Positions 36,184 to 44,306 of a stretch of 64,000 nucleotides of DNA are shown here, piece by piece (positions within the stretch are counted from its first letter, which is position 1; each line of letters begins with the position of its first letter). The notes beneath the pieces were generated by a model. That model worked only from the letters and a program-made list of their open reading frames with translations. It ran no database searches and was not told the DNA's origin. The DNA is from Planctomycetota bacterium. Lineage in GTDB: Bacteria > Planctomycetota > Phycisphaerae > SM23-33. The translations under genes were made by a program, and so were the position numbers. The stretch covers positions 62,001 to 126,000 of the forward strand of contig JAAAOJ010000021.1 of the NCBI GenBank assembly GCA_009908915.1, in the 5' to 3' direction.

Positions 36184-36741
36184 GTGCGACTGATGCTCGC
36201 CTTCCAAGCCGGCAACGCGGCCGCATTCGACCGCCTCGTCGAACGGAACGTCAAAACCGTCCACGCGCTGGTCTACCGGTTCCTGCGCGAGGCGAGCATG
36301 CTCGATGACATCACGCAGGAGGTCTTTCTTCGCGTCTATCGGTACGCCCCACGCTATCAGCCGTCGGCGAAATTCTCGACGTGGCTGTACCGCATCACGG
36401 CCAACCTGTGCTTCAACGTCATGCGATCGCGGAAGAAACGCCGGGCCGCCTCGCTCGATGCCATGGGTGACGACGACAGCCATCGCGAAGTACCCGATCC
36501 CAGCCAGCCCTCGCCGCAAGCGGACCTCGATGCAGAGGAACGCCGCCGCCTGGCCGTCGAGGCCGTCAACCGACTGCCCGAAAACCAGCGGCTGGCGATC
36601 GTGCTCAACAAGTTTCACGACCTGAGCTACGAAGATATCGCCGAGACGATGGAGACCACCACGATGGCCGTCAAGAGCCTGCTGTCTCGCGCAAGGGCAA
36701 ACCTCCGCGACGACCTGCAGCGGCAGCTCAAAACAGACTGA
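36184..36741 (+). CDS. ECF-type RNA polymerase sigma factor
   Basis: The reading starts at a GTG at 36184, although earlier non-ATG starts in the 70-bp gap after rlmN are possible. The 185-aa product has sigma region 2 (VYRFLREASMLDDITQEVF, then FSTWLYRITANLCFN) and region 4 (LPENQRLAIVLNKFHDLSYE, and the helix-turn-helix ETTTMAVKSLLSRARANL). The length and lack of region 3 are those of extracytoplasmic-function sigma factors. The next gene (36896) is a likely membrane-bound anti-sigma partner. It directs RNA polymerase to its own promoter set; the signal is not seen. Confidence 0.93.
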   Translation: MRLMLAFQAGNAAAFDRLVERNVKTVHALVYRFLREASMLDDITQEVFLRVYRYAPRYQPSAKFSTWLYRITANLCFNVMRSRKKRRAASLDAMGDDDSHREVPDPSQPSPQADLDAEERRRLAVEAVNRLPENQRLAIVLNKFHDLSYEDIAETMETTTMAVKSLLSRARANLRDDLQRQLKTD

Positions 36742-36895
36742 CCCGCAATGGCAAGAAAATTCTGGTCGCCGCGAAACCTTCCGGCGGCAGGCGGTTTATA
36801 TCATTGGAGAGGTCGACCCGAGGCCGCACATTGGAACGCGGCCTGCATATCCGGGGCCGGCCGGAACACATATCATCGCCAATCGCTGAGAGGCC

Positions 36896-37735
36896 ATGAT
36901 TCGGACACTGACACAATCCGAGTGGGACGATCTGTCAGCCTGGATCGACGGGGAACTTCCCGACGTCCGGGCCGACGAGGTAGCCGCGCGCGTTGCCGAC
37001 GACTCGGCCTGGCAGCAGGCCCACCGCCAACTGCAGGACCTCGACGCCGCGCTGGACGCCTGGGAGGCCCCGGCGCCGCAGGTTGATCTGGCCGAACGCA
37101 TTATCGCCGAGGCCCGCACCCAGCGTCAGCCGGCGAAGATCATCCGCCTGGCCATCCCGCTGACGGCCGCCGCCGCGGCAATCGTCCTAATCGCCGTCGG
37201 CGTGGCCACGCTGGAGCAGACGACCGGCCCGGAGACTACGCCCGACAAACCAATCGCCGCCGGGCCGCCCGCTGCCGCCAAGCCGCCCGTCGACGAGACG
37301 ATTCCCGAGACCTTCGTCGTCCAGGGCGTTGACGTCTTCACCGTCACACCCGCCCCGGCCGACGACCTGCACACCCGCGCCGACGCCATCACCGGCGGCT
37401 CGCTGTGCGAGGCCCTCGGCGGCTCGCAGAGCACCGAGGAGCGATGGGCGCAACTCTCGGGCGAGCAACAGGACAATGCCCGCCAGCAAGCGATGGCCTT
37501 TCTGCGAATGGACCCCGACGAACAGCAGACACTGCTGGACGACTATGCCAAGGCCGTCGCCGAAGACCCCGAGGCCCGCCAGGCCTGGCAACAGCGAAGC
37601 CGCTGGCTGAAAGTCGTCATCGACAGCTTCACGGCGCAGGAAAAGCAGGCCCTCCGCGACGCCTCCCCCGCCGAGCGTGCCCGGCTGATCATCCGCCGTC
37701 GCCAGCAACTCCGCAAACAGGGCGATCTGGACTAA
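36896..37735 (+). CDS. Putative anti-sigma factor, membrane-anchored
   Basis: The 279-aa product begins LTQSEWDDLSAWIDGELPDV, which matches the start of zinc-less anti-sigma domains (L-S-A-x-x-D-G-E-L). One transmembrane helix follows (IPLTAAAAAIVLIAVGVATL, about residues 85-105). The C-terminal 175 residues would then face the periplasm (STEERWAQLSGEQQDNARQQ, charged and helical). It lies 154 bp behind the ECF sigma gene on the same strand, so the partnership is very likely. The C-terminal part resembles no named domain. Its 3' end overlaps the gene on the opposite strand by 47 bp. Confidence 0.8.
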   Translation: MIRTLTQSEWDDLSAWIDGELPDVRADEVAARVADDSAWQQAHRQLQDLDAALDAWEAPAPQVDLAERIIAEARTQRQPAKIIRLAIPLTAAAAAIVLIAVGVATLEQTTGPETTPDKPIAAGPPAAAKPPVDETIPETFVVQGVDVFTVTPAPADDLHTRADAITGGSLCEALGGSQSTEERWAQLSGEQQDNARQQAMAFLRMDPDEQQTLLDDYAKAVAEDPEARQAWQQRSRWLKVVIDSFTAQEKQALRDASPAERARLIIRRRQQLRKQGDLD

Positions 37736-38243
37736 AGCATGTCTGAGTCATGCCTCCCTCCTTCAACAACCTATCCCGCGCCCGCACCGCCTGAGGCATG
37801 AAGGCCCGGTCGTACGGCTGGTTGGGCACGGCCCCGGCGGGCGGCTGCTTCGCCCCGGTCAACCGCATCATGCAGTTGTTGAGATGCCACAGCCATCCCT
37901 CGGCCTCGCTCTTCTCGAAATGGCGCAGCAGCGCCCAGGCGTCCTGTGGTTGCCGCAACGCCACCACCCGCATCATCAGCGCGTCGTTGCCGCAGCAGGT
38001 GCGGCAGTCGGGCTCATCGGCCATGTACGGCAGGACAGCCCACCGCTCGCCCAGTTTAAGCAACGCATGAGACTGGGAGTTCTGGTATCGGCAGACCGAC
38101 CATTTGCCGGCCTTGCGAAACTTGCCGATCTGAACCAGCAGCGCCTGGCCCAGCGCCCGCCGGCCAGCGTCGCCGGGTTTCGTGCGGGACAGGAACGCCC
38201 CCAGCGGCTTGGCGATGTCATGCGGCAGGCCGCCGGTGTTCAG
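37689..38243 (-). CDS. Hypothetical protein, possibly starting from CTG coupled to RibD
   Basis: A minus-strand frame directly downstream of ribD has natural-looking protein sequence (KWSVCRYQNSQSHALLKLGE, MMRVVALRQPQDAWALL, EGWLWHLNNCMMRL) and fills an otherwise empty 500-bp stretch. No ATG, GTG or TTG is in frame near its start. The first candidate is a CTG at 38243-38241, overlapping the ribD stop as CTGA, which would allow coupled re-initiation. The product would be 184 aa with a CxxCC-like DCRTCC. Alternatively a frameshift has removed the true start: an out-of-frame ATG lies at 38221. Function unknown; the 3' end overlaps the anti-sigma gene on the other strand. Confidence 0.5.
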   Translation of the reverse strand: MNTGGLPHDIAKPLGAFLSRTKPGDAGRRALGQALLVQIGKFRKAGKWSVCRYQNSQSHALLKLGERWAVLPYMADEPDCRTCCGNDALMMRVVALRQPQDAWALLRHFEKSEAEGWLWHLNNCMMRLTGAKQPPAGAVPNQPYDRAFMPQAVRARDRLLKEGGMTQTCFSPDRPVCGVAGDGG

Positions 38244-39400
38244 GTCTTCCGCAGGATGAAGAGCGTGTCGCCCTCGAGGTCCTCCGCCGCCGTCTCCACG
38301 TATCGGCCCGCCTTGAGTACGTCCGCAAGATCGAAGCGGGGCTGGCGCGGGTCGTCGGCTTCGTGGGGGCCGACGTAGACGTGCAGTTCGTCGGCCAACC
38401 GGGGGTCGAGGAAGCTCCGCAGGACCGTCGGGCCGCCCTCGACGAGCAGCCGCGTCCAGTTCCGCTCGCCCAGCGCGTCCAGCAGCGACTGGACGTCCAC
38501 GCCCTCGACCAGGCCGGCCGGCTCGGGTCGCGAACCGCCAACGGGCTTGCGGGTGACGTCGAGTATCTCCACGCCGGCCGAGCGAAGCCGGTCGACGGTG
38601 GCGGGCCGATCGCGACAGGCCTGCCGCGTCGTGGCCACGAGCGTCCTCGCCTCGCCGATTGACGTGACGAGCCGGCAATCCAGGGGCGTTCGAAGCGTGG
38701 CGTCGAGAATCACGCGGGTCGGCTGGCGGGTGGCCTCGTGGCGCCGGTCGGTGAGTATCGGGTTGTCGGCCAGCACGGTCCCGACGCCGACGAGCACGCC
38801 GTCGACGATGCCCCGCCAGGTGTGGGCATGGCGACGGGAGGCCTCATTGCTGATCCACTGCCGCAGTTCGCTGTCGCTGGCGCCCTGGCTGTCGAGGGCG
38901 ACGTAGCCGTCGGCGGTCTGAGCCCATTTGGCGATGACCCAGGGCCGCCGCTGGGTGCGCAGCTTGATATAGGCCCGCATCAACTCGCGGGCGTCGGTCT
39001 CACCGCAACCGACCTGAACGTCAACGCCCGCCTGCCGCAGTTGCTCGCAACCGCGCCCGGCGACGTTGGGGTCGGGGTCCTCGATGGCAACGACCACGCG
39101 CGACACGCCGGCCTCGATGATGGCCTCGGTACATGGCGGGGTCTTCTTGCCGGCGAAGCCACAGCACGGTTCGAGCGTGACATACAGCGTGCCGGCGGCC
39201 GGGTCGTTGCCCAGGTCAGCTGCATCCGCCAAGGCCCGCCGCTCGGCGTGCGGGCCGCCAAACTGCTGATGGTGTCCCAGGCCGATGACCTCACCGTCTC
39301 GAACCAGGACCGCGCCGACCGGCGGGTTAGGCTCGACCGCCCCGACGCCCCGGACCGCCTCGTCCAACGCTCGCCGCATATACTGCATGTCATTCTGCAT
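38240..39400 (-). CDS. ribD: Bifunctional riboflavin deaminase/reductase
   Basis: The 386-aa protein makes steps 2 and 3 of riboflavin synthesis. The N-terminal deaminase domain has the zinc motif GPHAERRAL and LEPCCGFAGKKTPPC. The C-terminal reductase domain, about residues 150-386, has WAQTADGYVALDSQGASDS and VEGGPTVLRSFL. Chosen start: ATG at 39400, with ATGs at 39388 and 39379 as alternatives. TATAAT lies only 6 nt upstream, so the mRNA may begin at the start codon. No ribosome site is seen. The protein is cytoplasmic. The gene at 37689-38243 is probably cotranscribed. Confidence 0.93.
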   Translation of the reverse strand: MQNDMQYMRRALDEAVRGVGAVEPNPPVGAVLVRDGEVIGLGHHQQFGGPHAERRALADAADLGNDPAAGTLYVTLEPCCGFAGKKTPPCTEAIIEAGVSRVVVAIEDPDPNVAGRGCEQLRQAGVDVQVGCGETDARELMRAYIKLRTQRRPWVIAKWAQTADGYVALDSQGASDSELRQWISNEASRRHAHTWRGIVDGVLVGVGTVLADNPILTDRRHEATRQPTRVILDATLRTPLDCRLVTSIGEARTLVATTRQACRDRPATVDRLRSAGVEILDVTRKPVGGSRPEPAGLVEGVDVQSLLDALGERNWTRLLVEGGPTVLRSFLDPRLADELHVYVGPHEADDPRQPRFDLADVLKAGRYVETAAEDLEGDTLFILRKT

Positions 39401-39406
39401 CGGCGT

Positions 39407-39412
39407 ATTATA
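39407..39412 (-). promoter_or_regulatory. TATAAT -10 box just before ribD
   Basis: The minus-strand TATAAT lies 6 nt before the ATG at 39400, so transcription would begin at or next to the start codon. The -35 region (CTTCAG, 18 bp away) is a poor match. Confidence 0.45.
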
Positions 39413-39461
39413 GCGACACCGGCAGGTGTGCTGAAGCGGCGCGCCGAGAGCCGACACAGTA

Positions 39462-39490
39462 AGGCCCGCGGAGCATAACCCCGCGGGCCT
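39462..39490 (-). terminator. GC-rich hairpin between membrane protein gene and ribD
   Basis: aggcccgcgg (39462-39471) and ccgcgggcct (39481-39490) are perfect 10-bp arms around a 9-nt loop. The hairpin lies downstream of the gene at 39525-40127 and upstream of ribD on the minus strand. It lacks a long T-run. Confidence 0.6.
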
Positions 39491-39524
39491 GTTTCCTGCA
39501 CGGTCGCTATGCAGTGGTCCGCCG

Positions 39525-40127
39525 TCAACTCGATGGCGGGGGTTCAGAGGAATCCGACGGTTGCTTTGAAGCCTCCGGCTCGACGGGAGGAGCCGGCTGT
39601 GTGCCCGTGGGAGGTGCCGCCGATGCGGGGCCGGGCCGGGCCGCCATGGCAGGTCGTCCAGCCATGAGCATCATGGCCACGCCGCAGCCGATCACCAGCA
39701 GATACAGCACCAGAGAGACCCAGACAATGCCCGTGGTCTCCGTACCGATCTTCTCGGCCATCGCCGCCCCCATCTGCTGGCCCATGGCGGCGCCGAGATC
39801 GCTGGGATCATCCAGCGCCTGGGCTTCCGCTTCGGCTTCCGCTTGCATCTCCGCTTGCATCTCAGCACCATCATCAACGGTTGTCGCCAGTACCATCACC
39901 ACGGCACCGACAATGCCCAGGGCGATCAACGCCTTGGCCATCGGACGTCCCATCAGACCCATCACACCGGCCAAGCCGATGCCGATCGGTACGAGCAGTC
40001 CGAGGATAAACCACGGCTGGCGGATCGTTGGCCACCTCGGCCAGCGAAGCGAAGAAAGTGCGCCCGAGGACTGCCGCTCGGGCGCCGGGGAGGGGGGTCG
40101 CTCTGCGGGGGGGACATACCTGTTCAC
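39525..40127 (-). CDS. Hypothetical two-helix membrane protein
   Basis: The 200-aa product has a Pro-rich N-terminus and a pair of hydrophobic helices (WFILGLLVPIGIGLAGVMGL, ALIALGIVGAVVMVLATTV). A short Glu/Ala-rich helical segment made of repeated MQAE follows, then a third helix (IVWVSLVLYLLVIGCGVAMM) and a Pro/Ala-rich C-tail. No family recognised. The GTG start at 40127 is 14 bp beyond the xylA stop, so it is the second gene of an xylA transcript. No strong ribosome site is visible. The role is unknown; the MQAE repeat may be a coiled-coil piece. Confidence 0.7.
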   Translation of the reverse strand: MNRYVPPAERPPSPAPERQSSGALSSLRWPRWPTIRQPWFILGLLVPIGIGLAGVMGLMGRPMAKALIALGIVGAVVMVLATTVDDGAEMQAEMQAEAEAEAQALDDPSDLGAAMGQQMGAAMAEKIGTETTGIVWVSLVLYLLVIGCGVAMMLMAGRPAMAARPGPASAAPPTGTQPAPPVEPEASKQPSDSSEPPPSS

Positions 40128-40141
40128 AGTAGGAGTACGGG

Positions 40142-41449
40142 TCAGATGTACTCGTTGAAGATGTTTTCGAGCATTTCGACGCGGCCGGATGCGTTCGGCT
40201 CGGCGTTGCCCTTGTCCATCACGTAGTCCTTGAGGTCGCCGAGCGATGTCTTGCCGGCCTCGATGTCGGCGCCGATGCCGCTGTCCCAGCTGGCGTAGCG
40301 CTGCTTGAGGGTGTCGGCGATTTTGTCATCGGCGCGAATGGCGGCGGCGATCTTCAGGCCGCGTGCAAAGGCGTCCATCGCCCCGATGTGAGCGTGGAAG
40401 AGATCGACCGGCTCGACGCTTTCGCGGGCGACGTGGGCGTCGAAGTTCAGCCCACCCGTGGTGAAGCCACCCGCCTCCAGGATTTCCAACATGGCTGCCG
40501 TGGTCTGGTAGATGTCGGTGGGGAACTGGTCAGTGTCCCAGCCGAGCAGCAGGTCACCGCGGTTGGCGTCGACACTGCCGAGCATACCGTTGATCCGCGC
40601 GACCCGCAGGTCGTGGGCGAAGTCGTGGCCGGCCAGCGTGGCATGGTTGGCCTCGATGTTCAACTGGAAGTCCCCGTCCAGGCCGTGCGCTTTCAGGAAA
40701 CCGATCACCGTGGCCGCATCGAAATCGTACTGGTGCTTCGTGGGTTCCTTGGGCTTGGGCTCGATGTAGAATTGCCCGTCGAAGCCGATGGTCTTCTTGT
40801 AGTCAACGGCCATCTGCAGGAAGGCGGCCAGGTGATCCAGCTCGCGCTTCATGTCGGTGTTCAGCAGGCTCTTGTAACCTTCCCGGCCGCCCCAGAAGAC
40901 ATAGCCCTCGCCGCCGAGCTCCTTGGTGACTTCCATGGCCTTGGCGACCTGGGCACCGGCAAAGGCGAAGACGTCGGCATTGCAGCTCGTCGCGGCACCG
41001 TGCATGTAGCGCGGGTTGCTGAAGGCGTTGGCCGTGCCCCAAAGCACCTTGATGCCCGTGCCGGACATGCGGTCCTTGATGGCCGCGACGATCTCGTCGA
41101 GGTTCTTGCAGCTCTCGGCGAAGGTCTCGCCCTCGGGGGCGATGTCGCGGTCGTGGAAGCAGAAGTACTCCACGCCGAGTTTCTCGCAGAGTTCGAAGCA
41201 CGCCTCGACCTTGTTGCGGGCCGTCTGCATCGGATCGTCGGTTTCCCATGGCATGATGCGCGTCGCCGCGCCGAACGGGTCGGCCCCGCCGCCGCAGACA
41301 CTGTGCCAGTACGCCACCGCGAATCGCAGGTGCTCCTTCATGCTCTTGCCCTCGACGACTTCATCGCGGTTGTAGTGCTTGAAGGCCAGCGGGTTGTCGG
41401 AATCCTTGCCCTCGAACGGAACCTTTGAAACGCTTTGGAAATATGCCAT
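40142..41449 (-). CDS. xylA: Xylose isomerase
   Basis: The 435-aa protein matches class II xylose isomerases in length and motifs. [12 protein letters not shown] carries the catalytic His and Asp, and [16 protein letters not shown] the Glu ligand. [18 protein letters not shown] and GSVDANRGD carry further metal ligands. It converts D-xylose to D-xylulose with two divalent metals in the cytoplasm. GGAG lies 8 nt upstream of the ATG. It has its own promoter at 41488-41516, and no xylulokinase gene is next to it. Confidence 0.97.
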   Translation of the reverse strand: MAYFQSVSKVPFEGKDSDNPLAFKHYNRDEVVEGKSMKEHLRFAVAYWHSVCGGGADPFGAATRIMPWETDDPMQTARNKVEACFELCEKLGVEYFCFHDRDIAPEGETFAESCKNLDEIVAAIKDRMSGTGIKVLWGTANAFSNPRYMHGAATSCNADVFAFAGAQVAKAMEVTKELGGEGYVFWGGREGYKSLLNTDMKRELDHLAAFLQMAVDYKKTIGFDGQFYIEPKPKEPTKHQYDFDAATVIGFLKAHGLDGDFQLNIEANHATLAGHDFAHDLRVARINGMLGSVDANRGDLLLGWDTDQFPTDIYQTTAAMLEILEAGGFTTGGLNFDAHVARESVEPVDLFHAHIGAMDAFARGLKIAAAIRADDKIADTLKQRYASWDSGIGADIEAGKTSLGDLKDYVMDKGNAEPNASGRVEMLENIFNEYI

Positions 41450-41487
41450 GGCGCGGTCTCCTTTGTTGCGGCAGGGATTGTGCGGTG

Positions 41488-41516
41488 ATTCTATGCGCTG
41501 GTGCGGCGACGGGCAA
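41488..41516 (-). promoter_or_regulatory. Promoter of xylA
   Basis: On the minus strand TTGCCC (41516-41511) and TAGAAT (41493-41488) are exactly 17 bp apart. The transcript would begin near 41481, giving a leader of about 30 nt. Confidence 0.6.
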
Positions 41517-41607
41517 GCGGCGAGTTGCGGCCGAGACGTGTTTCTCCGCGACGGCCGGACAGCGAACGGCTAAGATTGAATGCCACGCAATCGGGAAAGG
41601 GACGCAT

Positions 41608-42330
41608 TTGCGCGAAAGAGACGACAACAGCAATGGACCTTCACTGGCCCTGGTCGGCCTCGGGGTGGCCAGCAACGGCGCGGAGCTTCTGGGCGGGATC
41701 GATCTACAACTGCGCTCGGACGAGATGGTCGCAGTGGTGGGCCCGAGCGGGTGCGGCAAGACCACGCTCCTGCGGACGATCAACGCGCTCATCGAGCCGT
41801 CGGCCGGGGAGGTCCGCCTGGGCGGGCAACTGCCGGGCGAGGTCGGCTACCCGCGCTGGCGGCGTCGCATCGCCATGCTGGAGCAGCAGCCGACGCTGCT
41901 CGACACCAGCGTCGAGGCCAACCTCCGACGGCCGTTCGACTACGAGACAGCCGACCGCGACTACCCGGCCGATGAGGCGGCGGAACTGCTGGAGGAACTG
42001 AACGTCGGCCGACGTCGACTGGACCAGGCGGCCCGCAGCCTGTCGGTCGGCCAGCGTCAGCGGCTGTGTCTGATCCGGGCGCTGCTGATCCGCCCGGACG
42101 TGCTGCTGCTGGACGAGCCGACCAGCGCCCTCGACCCCGAAAGCCTCGACGCCGTGGAGAAGCGCGTCGTCCACGAGGTGCGCCAACGCGGCCTGGCGGC
42201 GCTGGTGGTGACCCACGACCGCGGGCAGATCGAACGCCTCTGCGACCGTCACCTGGACCTCGAGCCGCATCTCGTCGAGGGGGCCGCCGACCACATGGAC
42301 GGGCGCGACCGTGGGCAGGGCGAAGCATGA
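41608..42330 (+). CDS. fetA: ABC transporter ATPase, FetA-like iron efflux
   Basis: The frame likely starts at a TTG at 41608 preceded by AAAGGGA; no ATG is in the right place. The 240-aa ATPase has Walker A GPSGCGKTT, Q-loop MLEQQPTLLD, signature LSVGQRQ and Walker B VLLLDEPTSALD. The next gene encodes a FetB-type membrane protein and the two overlap in ATGA, so this is the FetA/FetB pair. In other bacteria that pair exports iron and protects against peroxide. The short body, about 240 aa, is normal for FetA. Confidence 0.85.
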   Translation: MRERDDNSNGPSLALVGLGVASNGAELLGGIDLQLRSDEMVAVVGPSGCGKTTLLRTINALIEPSAGEVRLGGQLPGEVGYPRWRRRIAMLEQQPTLLDTSVEANLRRPFDYETADRDYPADEAAELLEELNVGRRRLDQAARSLSVGQRQRLCLIRALLIRPDVLLLDEPTSALDPESLDAVEKRVVHEVRQRGLAALVVTHDRGQIERLCDRHLDLEPHLVEGAADHMDGRDRGQGEA

Positions 42331-43139
42331 TGCTGGCGGCGACGGCCATCGATCTGGCGACCTGGCAGGTGGCGATCAGCGGCGTGCTGGTCCTGGCCGC
42401 GGGCGTGATCAGCGTGGTCCTCGATCTGCGGCTGGAGAAGAAGCTCGCCATCGCCGCGGCGCGGACGGTCCTGCAACTGGCGCTAATCGGCTATGCGTTG
42501 GGCTGGGTTTTCCAGGTCGGCCACTGGTGGTCGATCCCGATCGTGGTGCTGATTATGTTCGCGGTGGCCGGCCGGGCGGCGGTCAAACGGTCGTCGCGAC
42601 GCGTCCGGGGGATGACGGTCCTGGCATTCGTGGCCCTGGTCGCCAGCGGCATGGTGACGATCTTCACAATCACCTTCGCCGTCATCGGCGTCCAACCGTG
42701 GTACACGCCGCAGTACCTCATCCCGCTGCTGGGCATGGCGCTGGGCAACGGCCTGACGGGCATCAGCCTGTGCGTCGACCAGATGCTCGACAGTCTCACC
42801 GAGCGGCGGGGCGAGGTGGAAATGGAACTCTCGCTCGGCGCGACGCGCTGGGAAGCCGCTCGCGGTCCGCTCGCCGATGCCGTGCGGCGCGGCATGATCC
42901 CGATCATCAACTCGATGATGGTCGTCGGCGTGGTGAGCCTGCCGGGCATGATGACCGGGCAGATCATCGCCGGCCAGATCCCCGTCGAAGCCGTCAAGTA
43001 CCAGATCATGGTGATGTTCATGATCGCCGGGGCCACCAGCATGGGCTGCATCCTCATGGGCCTGATGATCTACCGTCGCCTCTTCAATGCCCGTCACCAG
43101 CTCCTCGTCGACCGCATCCACAAGCAGTCCGACGCGTAA
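42327..43139 (+). CDS. fetB: FetB-type iron export permease (UPF0014)
   Basis: The 270-aa inner membrane protein has about seven hydrophobic segments and the UPF0014/FetB family pattern (LALIGYALGWVFQVGHWW; VQPWYTPQYLIPLLGMALGN; RRGEVEMELSLGATRWEAA). Its ATG overlaps the fetA stop by 4 bp (ATGA), implying coupled translation. With FetA it would export ferrous iron or a related metal. The pair is about 40 kb from the ferritin/encapsulin genes, so the iron functions are not linked physically. Confidence 0.92.
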   Translation: MMLAATAIDLATWQVAISGVLVLAAGVISVVLDLRLEKKLAIAAARTVLQLALIGYALGWVFQVGHWWSIPIVVLIMFAVAGRAAVKRSSRRVRGMTVLAFVALVASGMVTIFTITFAVIGVQPWYTPQYLIPLLGMALGNGLTGISLCVDQMLDSLTERRGEVEMELSLGATRWEAARGPLADAVRRGMIPIINSMMVVGVVSLPGMMTGQIIAGQIPVEAVKYQIMVMFMIAGATSMGCILMGLMIYRRLFNARHQLLVDRIHKQSDA

Positions 43140-43201
43140 GCCAATCCCCGGCCGGACAGAATGCACCTTGCCTCATTGACAGCCCGACGCTTGCGGAGTC
43201 A

Positions 43202-43240
43202 CATATCTGATATGACAGTGAGGTATCAAATATGAGATAC
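43202..43240. promoter_or_regulatory. Two dyads before and over the start of the decayed regulator gene
   Basis: catatc-t-gatatg (43202-43214) is a perfect dyad. gtatc (43223-43227) and gatac (43236-43240) form a second one that spans the start ATG at 43232. Both are AT-rich in GC-rich DNA. They look like an autoregulator site of the former IclR-type gene. Confidence 0.4.
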
Positions 43241-43527
43241 ACGGGTGTCGTCGCCGCCCAGCCCAGGGCGCTGCACCGCGGTCTGGACATTCTGGAACTG
43301 GTGGCCTCGGCGGGCCAGGCCTGCTTTGCCGAGCTGCGCGACCGGTCGGACATTCCGCCGGCATCGTTCGCGCGATCCTGTCGTGGCTGACGCAGCGCGG
43401 TTGGCTGGCCAAGGGCGACGACGGCCTGTACCGGCTGGGTCTGGTTCTAGCCAGGCTGTCGGCCGAGGCCCGCGACGTTCACCCCGTGCGGCGGGCCGAG
43501 GCAGGGAGGACACCTCGACGTCGCTGA
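43232..43527 (+). pseudogene. Decayed IclR-type transcription regulator (frameshifted N-terminus)
   Basis: The reading begins MRYTGVVAAQPRALHRG, then LDILELVASAGQACFAELRD, which is the N-terminal winged helix pattern of IclR-family regulators. The frame stops at 43391. The next helix continues in another frame from 43375 (SWLTQRGWLAKGDDGLYRLG), ending at 43527. One base is missing or extra near 43374. The effector-binding domain is absent and sequence of a UroD-like gene follows instead. Confidence 0.7.
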
Positions 43528-43937
43528 TCAGCCCGGCCATGTTCGAGCAGTACTGCATGCCGCATCTGCACGCCTACGCCGATCTCCTGCACGAGCACGG
43601 CCGCATCGCCGTGCATCACATGTGCGGCGAACTCAATGGCTTGCTGGAACTCATCGACCGGTTGCCTGCCGACGCCAACGAGGCCTTCACCACCCCGCCG
43701 GTGGGTAATGCCACGCTTGCCGACGGGCGTACCCGCATGCCCAGCAAGTGCCTCATCGGCGGCACGAACGCGGCCTTGTGGCTGCGGCCGGTCGAGGAGA
43801 TCGTCTCGACGGTGGCCGACGACCTCGCCGCGTGCCCGAATCAACGGGGCACCTTCCTGACCTCGACCGGCGCTCTGCCCGCGCCGGTGTTCTTCGAGAA
43901 AGCTCGCCGGGTGGTTGAAGCCTTCGAGACGCTTTAG
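43506..43937 (+). pseudogene. C-terminal fragment of a uroporphyrinogen decarboxylase-like gene
   Basis: From about 43506 a third frame reads LISPAMFEQYCMPHLHAYAD, HHMCGELNGLLELIDRL and NATLADGRTRMPSKCLIGGT. This is the last third of UroD-like (corrinoid/coenzyme M methyltransferase-related) proteins common in planctomycetes. Roughly the first 200 residues are gone. It directly abuts the decayed IclR piece, so a deletion has probably fused two genes. The C-terminal end is intact, with the stop at 43937. Confidence 0.7.
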
Positions 43938-44242
43938 AGGTGCCGTCGGAATTTGGTGGTGATGAGACACAGTCGCGTCGGTCTGTTTCTTGCTTCGCCC
44001 CCTCTCCCTCGGGAGAGGTGCCGAGCCTGCCCTGAGCTTGCCGAACGGGTCCACGAGGCGGTGAGGGGCCTGGCTCTTGTGGTCGAGCGTCCGTTGCGCT
44101 CCGATGTATGTGGGGCAGCAAGAGCCCTCTCTGGCTCGAAGACTCGCCATCTCTCCCAGCGGGAGAGACGTTCAAGTCTCAGCCCGTCGGACAGCGCGCC
44201 ACCGTCAGGCGACCGCATCCCGCTCTAGCGCCCCGGCGGCGA
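43938..44242. other. Intergenic stretch with two mirror hairpins
   Basis: No gene is seen in the 369-bp gap up to 44306. It holds the repeat element at 43997-44170 and, at the right end, a promoter and operator at 44243-44277. The rest shows nothing recognisable. Confidence 0.5.
43997..44170. repeat. Repeat element bounded by CTCTCCC/GGGAGAG hairpins
   Basis: cctctccc-tc-gggagagg (44001-44018) and ctctccc-agc-gggagag (44151-44167) are near-identical hairpins in mirrored positions. Between them is gcctgccctgagcttgccga. I recall this type of sequence as a widespread intergenic repeat in many bacterial genomes. It is therefore probably a dispersed element rather than a gene. Confidence 0.55.
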
Positions 44243-44277
44243 GAGGTTTGACAAACCTCGCGCGGGGAGGCTAGCAT
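44243..44277 (+). promoter_or_regulatory. Promoter with a dyad over the -35 box, for the phosphoesterase gene
   Basis: TTGACA (44248-44253) and TAGCAT (44272-44277) are 18 bp apart. The -35 lies inside a perfect dyad, gaggttt-gac-aaacctc (44243-44259), so a repressor bound there would block RNA polymerase. Confidence 0.55.
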
Positions 44278-44306
44278 ACGGGTTCGCGCCGAAGAAGGAA
44301 TCACGC

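Noticed and set aside
37884-38378. A plus-strand frame behind the anti-sigma gene
   Set aside because: Its translation looks like an antisense product of the minus-strand gene and of ribD.
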